This document shows positions 1 through 4,530 of a stretch of 6,429 nt of DNA, piece by piece. Under the pieces are notes generated by a model that ran no database searches, had not been told where the DNA came from, and was given only the letters and a program-made list of their open reading frames with translations. The translations under genes and the position numbers were made by a program. Every line of letters begins with the position of its first letter. Position 1 is the stretch's first letter. The DNA is from Chloroflexota bacterium (GTDB lineage: Bacteria; Chloroflexota; Ktedonobacteria; Ktedonobacterales; Ktedonobacteraceae), in assembly GCA_005879655.1 (NCBI GenBank), contig VBJK01000453.1, forward strand, positions 1-6,429, in the 5' to 3' direction.

Positions 1-213
1 AAGCAACCAGACCCAACCTGTGCGCAAGCCAAGCAGCGCTGTGACACGTCTGAGGACCTCGTGCAGTACATCATGAACGTCGATCTGGCGATTGAGGTAG
101 CCCGCAATATCATAGAGCACGGCCAGTTCTCGATTGCCATGCAATAACGAGGGGGTTTCTTCCATTTTGCGCGTCTGCTCTTTGTCTTGATCGTCCATCT
201 CTTCGCTTTTCAT
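1..213 (-). CDS. Partial GAF-domain sensor kinase, N-terminus only
   Basis: The reading frame opens at ATG 213 and stays open to the left edge, giving 71 codons of a truncated gene. An in-frame TAG at 217-219 limits the start. The first 25 or so residues are charged and probably disordered (MKSEEMDDQDKEQTRKMEET). From about residue 28 the sequence ELAVLYDIAGYLNRQIDV, followed by DVLHEVLRRVTALLG and GWVWLL, has the pattern that opens GAF domains in bacterial sensor histidine kinases: a helix leading into 'VL..VL..v...lg...g.i.l'. The expected role is a cytoplasmic or membrane-associated kinase sensing a small ligand or redox state and signalling to a response regulator; that is family inference, because the ligand pocket and kinase domain are outside the window. 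No good Shine-Dalgarno precedes ATG 213. Met6 and Met17 are alternative starts, so the exact N-terminus is uncertain. It is divergent from the transporter operon and could regulate it, which is speculative. Confidence 0.72.
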   Translation of the reverse strand, partial: MKSEEMDDQDKEQTRKMEETPSLLHGNRELAVLYDIAGYLNRQIDVHDVLHEVLRRVTALLGLRTGWVWLL

Positions 214-240
214 TGTCTATGAGCAAGCATTCCCACAGAG

Positions 241-270
241 AGTATAGCATCTTGCAAATGAGTAGGTCGA
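241..270 (-). promoter_or_regulatory. Putative promoter of the sensor kinase gene
   Basis: On the minus strand the -10 box is TATACT (241-246), preceded by TGC, which gives an extended -10. A -35 candidate TCGACC (265-270, four of six consensus bases) lies 18 bp upstream. Transcription would start near 234, leaving a leader of about 20 nt before ATG 213. Just upstream of the -35, an imperfect dyad is centred on CTCTTGAGAG (277-286) with GAGG and CCTC further out. It could be an operator, but it is weak. Confidence 0.45.
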
Positions 271-334
271 GGGACACTCTTGAGAGCCTCTCCAAATTAG
301 TCCTGCATTCGGCATCTTCTGCTAGGTAGGCTTA

Positions 335-363
335 TTGCAGGATGAGCACGTATTGTCTATACT
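335..363 (+). promoter_or_regulatory. Putative promoter of the peptide transporter operon
   Basis: TTGCAG (335-340) and TATACT (358-363) are separated by exactly 17 bp. The -10 matches five of six consensus bases and the -35 only three of six, so unaided activity may be modest and an activator is possible. Transcription would start near 370, giving a leader of about 100 nt before the binding-protein start. The same TATACT box is used by the divergent kinase promoter. Confidence 0.4.
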
Positions 364-424
364 GATGGTACTGCCGTGTTGAGTTCTCCAGTAAGCATGT
401 GAGATCATAGGGAATGGAGGCGTA

Positions 425-454
425 ATGGAACTGGATGGCTCACAACAGAAATAA
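425..454 (+). CDS. Nine-codon upstream ORF (possible leader peptide)
   Basis: ATG 425 to TAA 452-454 encodes MELDGSQQK. A strong TGGAGG (415-420) sits 4 nt before the ATG. The stop codon lies 2 nt before the AAAGGAG of the downstream binding-protein gene. A ribosome finishing here would be well placed to expose or reinitiate at the next start. The peptide has no run of regulatory codons typical of attenuation leaders. It could also be a chance ORF, as the region is purine-rich. Function is unproven. Confidence 0.3.
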   Translation: MELDGSQQK

Positions 455-456
455 TT

Positions 457-463
457 AAAGGAG
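457..463 (+). promoter_or_regulatory. Shine-Dalgarno site of the binding-protein gene
   Basis: AAAGGAG lies 7 nt upstream of ATG 471. This is near-ideal spacing and fixes the start, which also places a signal peptide at the N-terminus. Confidence 0.85.
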
Positions 464-470
464 ATGACCC

Positions 471-2180
471 ATGCAGCCAAAAAAGAGGTTGAGATTAGTA
501 AGCCTGTTAAGCATTTCATGCATACTTATTCTCTTTCTTACAGCTTGTGCAGGTGAAAGCACTCAGTCAACACAAAAAAACCTAGTTGCTGCACCTGCGG
601 ACAAACAAATTTTACGCTTCCCACTTGAAGGGGAGGATTTCAGTACCCTCGATCCTGCTCTTACCACGGAAGGTTTAGGAGATCCCTTTAATCTCATTTA
701 TACAGGATTGGTAAGTATCAAGGGTGACGGCACCATTACTGACCAACTTGCAGCCTCTCACGCGGTCTCAGCAGATGGTCTGACATATACCTTTACCCTC
801 AGACCCAATCTCACCTTCAGTGATGGTACCCCACTGACGGCCAGAGACGTGGCCTACAGTATCAATCGTACCCTGCTACCAGCGACGCAATCGAATGTCA
901 GAGTCTATCTTTCACTCCTCAAAGATTTTGACAAGGTGACATCAGGGGCCATCCCCACAGCGATCGGAGATAGTTTGATCGTCAAGGATGACCGCACGAT
1001 CTCTATTACCCTTAGTAAGCGGGCCGTCTATTTCCTTGGCGCATTATCTTACGCCACCTCCTTTGTGGTCGAGAAGAAACTCATTGACCAATACGGCAAC
1101 AAATGGACCGATCATCTTGACGAAGGTGGTGGGGCCGGACTCTTCAAAGTGCAGAGCTATAACCATACCAAAGGTCTTGTACTGGTCCCCAATCCTCGCT
1201 ATTATGGTTCCCAGCCCAAAATCCAGCAGATCCAGTACATTATTGCAGGTGATAGAGATAGTAACTACAAGGCATTCCTGGCTGGCCAGTACGACCTAGC
1301 AGCCGTCCCGCCAAGTCAGGACGAGGTTGCTGCAAAAAAACCTGGGTATCATGAGGTTCCGGCTTTGACGTTGCGCTTTATTGGCATGAATTATCTAGCG
1401 AAGCCATTGGACAACATCAAGATTCGCCAAGCCCTCGCTTTGGCCATCAATAAGGATTTGATCGTCAGTCGTATTATAGGCAAATTTGTCATCCCTAGTA
1501 ATCATATCGTGCCCAAAGGCATTGTAGGCTATAATGAGAACCTGACAGGACCCAATGGCGTAAAAGGCACAGCGGGCGACCCTGCGCTAGCCAAGCAACT
1601 CTTCCAACAAGGTTTGCAAGAGGGGGGCTATAGCAGTGTGAGCCAATTGCCATCCATCAGCCTGACCTACGCAATTGACTACAAGGCAGCCGCCGATACT
1701 ATCTTAGCGATTGCCAATGAATGGAAACAAGTACTGGGCATCTCCGTCAAGTTGATTGGTCTGCATGGCAATGATGTGACCAAGCAGGAAGCGGAGACTG
1801 TTGGCAAAAGTGGCCCGTTACAGATGTGGTATGATGGCTGGGCAGCAGACTACCCCGATCCGCAAGACTGGCTCACGCTCTTCTTTGGCAAAGGTTCTGA
1901 CCACAACATATTTAACTACGGCCAGAACAACTCTGCGGCTGCAACGCAACAGCAGGCAGTACAAGCAGAAATGGCTCAGGCTGATGGTGAGCAAGATAGC
2001 GCAAAGCGTGTACAGCTCTATCGTGATGCTGAGCAAAAAATCGTCAATGATGTCGGTTGGATCACCACGTACCAGTCAGCCGCTGTATTTTTGCTTAACC
2101 CCAAAGTACAAAACTGGGTGACTAACCCAATGGGGGTCATTGCTACAGATGACTGGGCCAAGGTCTATATTGCTCAATAG
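471..2180 (+). CDS. Peptide-type ABC transporter substrate-binding lipoprotein (SBP family 5)
   Basis: This 569-residue extracytoplasmic protein should capture oligopeptides or a similar solute and deliver it to the two permeases encoded downstream. Residues 1-25 are a lipoprotein signal peptide: KKRLR, a hydrophobic stretch, then lipobox LTAC with the lipidated Cys26. A polar Ser/Thr/Gln linker follows to about residue 40. Family-5 hallmarks run in order: DFSTLDPALTTEG near 56-68; the signature around 97-130 (VSADGLTYTFTLR, then FSDGTPLTARDVAYS); AGLFKVQSYN at 222-231 in place of the usual GTGPF; IRQALALAINKDLI at 318-331; and WYDGWAADYPDP at 453-464. The length is normal for DppA/OppA-like proteins and the gene is intact. 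Ligand specificity cannot be read from sequence; dipeptide, oligopeptide, nickel and sugar binders share this fold. It is the first gene of the operon and ends 14 bp before the first permease gene. Confidence 0.95.
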   Translation: MQPKKRLRLVSLLSISCILILFLTACAGESTQSTQKNLVAAPADKQILRFPLEGEDFSTLDPALTTEGLGDPFNLIYTGLVSIKGDGTITDQLAASHAVSADGLTYTFTLRPNLTFSDGTPLTARDVAYSINRTLLPATQSNVRVYLSLLKDFDKVTSGAIPTAIGDSLIVKDDRTISITLSKRAVYFLGALSYATSFVVEKKLIDQYGNKWTDHLDEGGGAGLFKVQSYNHTKGLVLVPNPRYYGSQPKIQQIQYIIAGDRDSNYKAFLAGQYDLAAVPPSQDEVAAKKPGYHEVPALTLRFIGMNYLAKPLDNIKIRQALALAINKDLIVSRIIGKFVIPSNHIVPKGIVGYNENLTGPNGVKGTAGDPALAKQLFQQGLQEGGYSSVSQLPSISLTYAIDYKAAADTILAIANEWKQVLGISVKLIGLHGNDVTKQEAETVGKSGPLQMWYDGWAADYPDPQDWLTLFFGKGSDHNIFNYGQNNSAAATQQQAVQAEMAQADGEQDSAKRVQLYRDAEQKIVNDVGWITTYQSAAVFLLNPKVQNWVTNPMGVIATDDWAKVYIAQ

Positions 2181-2181
2181 T

Positions 2182-2187
2182 AGAGGA
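2182..2187 (+). promoter_or_regulatory. Shine-Dalgarno site of the first permease gene
   Basis: AGAGGA lies 7 nt before ATG 2195, inside the 14-bp gap after the binding-protein stop. It supports this start and translation as part of one operon. Confidence 0.7.
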
Positions 2188-2194
2188 CCGTTGC

Positions 2195-3151
2195 ATGCTT
2201 CAATTTCTCGTCAGAAGGTTCGTCGGATTACTCTTCGTCGTTTTGGGTGTCACCTTCATCACCTTCATACTTGGCTATCTGGCACCTAGTGATCCTATCA
2301 AGGAAATGATGGGGGCACATTTCGACTCCCAGACCTGGTTGCAGTTACGGCATTTCTATGGATTTGACTTGCCCTGGTATGAACAATACTTGCATTTTCT
2401 TGCTCGCTTGGCTAGGTTTGACCTTGGCACATCATTCAACCCTCAACAGCGAGCCGTGTGGGATATCCTCAAAGATGGTGTGCCGATCTCAGTGGAACTG
2501 GCGTTGTGGGGAACGGTTGTGACATTGCTGCTGGGTATCCCCATTGGTATTTGGTCTGCGTTAAAGGCCAATACATGGGTTGATACGCTTCTTATGAGCA
2601 GTGCTCTTGGTCTGTATGCACTCCCAGCCTTCGTGCTCATCGTCTTCGTCCAGCTCCTGGTTTTATGGTTGAACTATGCAGGCATCAGTTGGCCCGTGAC
2701 CGGCTGGGGCACGGCCTGGCAATATAGTTGGAGTGATATTCAATATAAACTTGCGCCAGTTCTCACCTATGCCGCGGCAGGCTATGGCTATTACGCACGG
2801 CTGACTCGCACAACGCTGCTCGAAGTGATGCGGCAGGATTATATACGCACGGCAAGAGCAAAGGGCTTACAAGAATGGGTTGTTGTGTCGCGCCATGCAT
2901 TGCGTAATGCGGTCATACCACTCATTACTGTGCTTGGCTTAGTCGTTGGACTGCTGGTCACTGGCTCATTCTTCATTGAGACGGTGTTCGGCATTCCGGG
3001 CGTCGCACGCATCACTGTTAATTCGGTCTTCCTACGCAACTATCCGGTTATTCAGGCGACAACCATGTTAATCGCAATAGGTGTGGTACTAGGGAACTTG
3101 TTGGCTGATGTGCTCTACTGCCTCGTTGATCCACGTATCAGAGTTGAATAG
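2195..3151 (+). CDS. ABC transporter permease, DppB/OppB type
   Basis: This 318-residue inner-membrane protein is one half of the importer's transmembrane channel. The N-terminus (LVRRFVGLLFVVLGVTFITFIL, then APSDP) is the classic DppB first membrane helix and following loop. Hydrophobic segments lie roughly at 8-29, 98-120, 131-160, 186-200, 236-262 and 284-310. The cytoplasmic coupling (EAA) loop, which docks onto the ATPase, is at 215-242: DYIRTARAKG followed by SRHALRNAVIP. The FIETVFGIPGV motif (260-270) and C-terminal DPRIRVE are also family-typical. Length is normal and there is no sign of damage. The partner permease gene begins 33 bp downstream. Confidence 0.95.
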   Translation: MLQFLVRRFVGLLFVVLGVTFITFILGYLAPSDPIKEMMGAHFDSQTWLQLRHFYGFDLPWYEQYLHFLARLARFDLGTSFNPQQRAVWDILKDGVPISVELALWGTVVTLLLGIPIGIWSALKANTWVDTLLMSSALGLYALPAFVLIVFVQLLVLWLNYAGISWPVTGWGTAWQYSWSDIQYKLAPVLTYAAAGYGYYARLTRTTLLEVMRQDYIRTARAKGLQEWVVVSRHALRNAVIPLITVLGLVVGLLVTGSFFIETVFGIPGVARITVNSVFLRNYPVIQATTMLIAIGVVLGNLLADVLYCLVDPRIRVE

Positions 3152-3173
3152 TGGCATGAAGGTGCAAAGAAAT

Positions 3174-3177
3174 GGAG
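3174..3177 (+). promoter_or_regulatory. Shine-Dalgarno site of the second permease gene
   Basis: GGAG lies 7 nt before ATG 3185. It supports the long form of the permease over an internal ATG at 3332, whose AGGAG (3324-3328) sits only 3 nt upstream. Confidence 0.6.
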
Positions 3178-3184
3178 CCACACA

Positions 3185-4291
3185 ATGGATACGCGTGACC
3201 AAGAGTCGGATGCTGCTGCAAGGATCATTGCGACATCAGAACCGCTTGAGAGACCAGAGAGACCAGAGAGTTCTGCAAGGCCAGCAAGCACCACAAAAAC
3301 GGAGAGGTCGGCCAGTCCATGGCAGGAGTCGATGCAGCAGTTGTGGCATGATAGACGTGCGATGGGAAGCGTGGCAGTGCTCATCTTCTTTGTGCTGCTC
3401 GCCCTGCTAGGTCCACCCATCTATACACGGATTGGTGGTATATATTCCAGTGATTTTGGCTCACCAATTGGTCCAGCTATTTACCACAGCTATGATCACC
3501 AGGAATTGAGTAAACAAGACGAGGGACCATCGGCACGCTACTGGCTTGGCACAGACCACTTGGGCCGCGACCTGCTGGCTCGTCTGGTGCAAGGGGTACT
3601 CATTTCACTCATTGTTGCACTGCTCGTTGAGGTGGTCAATGTTGTGCTAGGTGTTCTTATTGGAGCGCTGGCGGGCTACTACGGAGGATGGATGGATACG
3701 ATCCTGGCCCGTGTGACGGATCTCACGTTTGCTTTTCCGGGTCTGCTCTTTGCCATTCTGCTCACAGGGATTTTTGGGCAGAGCACAAATGACTACTTTG
3801 CCAATCTTGCTGTGGTCGGCCCTTTTTTAGCCAATGGCAACAGCTCTCTGGTTTTTGTCTCACTAGGGCTAGCTCTAGTATCATGGCCATTAATGGCGCG
3901 TTATGTACGTGGTCTCACACTCCAACTCAAGACACAGCAGTTTGTTGAGGCCGCTCGTGCGTCAGGAACAAATGATGTGCAGATCATTTTGCGCCACATT
4001 CTTCCAAATCTCTTCAATGTTGTATGTATCGTCTCAACATTAAGTATCTCTGGGACGATTATTGGTGAGTCTGGTCTCAGTTTGCTTGGTTTAGGTGTGA
4101 GATCGCCGGGATCAAGCCTCGGCTTAATGATTGCAGAAGGAGCTGACACGCTAGAGATTCATCCCTGGAATGCGCTCTTGCCTACTCTTGTCCTCACGAT
4201 CATCGTCTTAGCCATCTCGTTCATTGGCGATGGATTGCGTGATGCTTTCGATACACGAGTAAGCAGATACAAGGGTTCGCAAAAGGATTGA
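3185..4291 (+). CDS. ABC transporter permease, DppC/OppC type, with extended N-terminal tail
   Basis: This 368-residue inner-membrane protein pairs with the DppB-type permease. After a hydrophilic tail (1-55), the first membrane helix lies at about 60-80. An external loop follows (about 81-118) ending in the family motif YWLGTDHLGRDLLARL (119-134). Further helices lie near 138-165, 181-198, 222-240, 276-296 and 330-348. GGWMDTILARVTDLTFAFP (167-185) is diagnostic of DppC. The EAA coupling loop is at 253-275: FVEAARASG then ILRHILPN. ESGLSLLGLGV (295-305) and the terminal GDGLRDAFDTR (348-358) complete the family pattern. Most relatives are around 280-320 residues. The excess is the charged, proline-rich tail, which contains the repeat ERPERPE (22-28), and the first external loop. 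The gene ends the transporter operon; no ATPase gene follows. Confidence 0.94.
   Translation: MDTRDQESDAAARIIATSEPLERPERPESSARPASTTKTERSASPWQESMQQLWHDRRAMGSVAVLIFFVLLALLGPPIYTRIGGIYSSDFGSPIGPAIYHSYDHQELSKQDEGPSARYWLGTDHLGRDLLARLVQGVLISLIVALLVEVVNVVLGVLIGALAGYYGGWMDTILARVTDLTFAFPGLLFAILLTGIFGQSTNDYFANLAVVGPFLANGNSSLVFVSLGLALVSWPLMARYVRGLTLQLKTQQFVEAARASGTNDVQIILRHILPNLFNVVCIVSTLSISGTIIGESGLSLLGLGVRSPGSSLGLMIAEGADTLEIHPWNALLPTLVLTIIVLAISFIGDGLRDAFDTRVSRYKGSQKD
3248..3272 (+). repeat. Short tandem repeat inside the permease tail
   Basis: A 9-bp unit, GAGAGACCA, occurs twice in tandem and is followed by a partial third GAGAG. It encodes ERPERPE in the disordered tail. Because the unit is a multiple of three, copy-number changes would not shift the frame. 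Confidence 0.6.
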
Positions 4292-4338
4292 GTCGTTCTG
4301 CTCAATGAGTGAGAGCTTGCCGGTCTTGGTACTGAGCC

Positions 4339-4391
4339 GTTTGCCTGCGCAGAGGATGTGAAGGAGATTCCTCTGCCAAACAAGGCTTTTT
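4339..4391 (+). terminator. Putative terminator of the transporter operon
   Basis: GTTTG (4339-4343) pairs with CAAAC (4377-4381), and GCAGAGGA (4349-4356) pairs with TCCTCTGC (4369-4376). The left arm has a 5-nt bulge and the loop is 12 nt. A run of five T follows at 4387-4391, about 5 nt after the stem. The large loop, bulge and short T-run make it an imperfect intrinsic terminator. Its position 48 bp after the last permease stop fits. Confidence 0.4.
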
Positions 4392-4401
4392 ATGATTTCA
4401 G
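4392..4401 (+). repeat. Left copy of the 10-bp direct repeat flanking the hairpin
   Basis: ATGATTTCAG here is repeated exactly at 4446-4455. The two copies bracket the palindromic hairpin almost symmetrically, like a target-site duplication around a small insertion. Other origins are possible. Confidence 0.6.
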
Positions 4402-4404
4402 CTG

Positions 4405-4440
4405 TCCATGCTTTGGGGGGAGTTCCCCCCAAAGCATGGA
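4405..4440. repeat. Perfect 16-bp palindromic hairpin
   Basis: The left arm is 4405-4420 (TCCATGCTTTGGGGGG), the loop is AGTT (4421-4424), and the right arm is 4425-4440, an exact reverse complement. There is no T-run on either side, so it is not a standard terminator, although such a stable stem could block read-through into the helicase gene. With its flanking direct repeats it looks like a small REP- or MITE-like dispersed element. Confidence 0.8.
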
Positions 4441-4445
4441 GACCC

Positions 4446-4455
4446 ATGATTTCAG
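4446..4455 (+). repeat. Right copy of the 10-bp direct repeat flanking the hairpin
   Basis: This is an exact copy of ATGATTTCAG at 4392-4401. It lies 5 nt after the hairpin; the left copy lies 3 nt before it. It ends 5 bp before the -35 box of the helicase promoter. Confidence 0.6.
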
Positions 4456-4460
4456 TACTC

Positions 4461-4489
4461 TTGACAATACATGCCCAATTTGATATGTT
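4461..4489 (+). promoter_or_regulatory. Strong predicted promoter of the helicase gene
   Basis: The -35 is the full consensus TTGACA (4461-4466). After exactly 17 bp comes TATGTT (4484-4489, four of six consensus bases), preceded by TGA, which gives an extended -10. Transcription would begin near 4496, with a leader of about 35 nt. This is the best promoter match in the window and suggests the helicase is transcribed independently of the transporter operon. Confidence 0.6.
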
Positions 4490-4530
4490 TGCACCTGCCT
4501 TGTTGTTGCGTTAGAGAGAGATGGGTGCTC

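Noticed and set aside
369..393. TACTG ... CAGTA inverted repeat near the predicted transporter transcription start
   Set aside because: Only 5 bp per arm with a 15-nt gap; expected by chance in a region this size.
322..519. A 65-codon minus-strand frame across the divergent intergenic region
   Set aside because: It overlaps the binding-protein start and its signal peptide region and has no good ribosome site. It is better explained by chance.
575..581. A AAA AAC slippery heptamer in the binding-protein gene, in the right phase for -1 frameshifting
   Set aside because: The -1 frame stops within about 16 codons, and the site lies in the linker of a lipoprotein. There is no obvious use for a frameshift product. 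A second A-run near 1332-1338 is likewise probably chance.
3115..3420. A 101-codon minus-strand frame rich in Leu/Ser/Gly
   Set aside because: It is antisense to the permease junction and tail. Its repetitive look (LSGLSGLSS) is the complement of the GAGAGACCA repeat.
4405..4440. Hairpin as an intrinsic terminator of the transporter operon
   Set aside because: No T-run follows it in either direction. The upstream imperfect hairpin at 4339-4381 with TTTTT is a better candidate.
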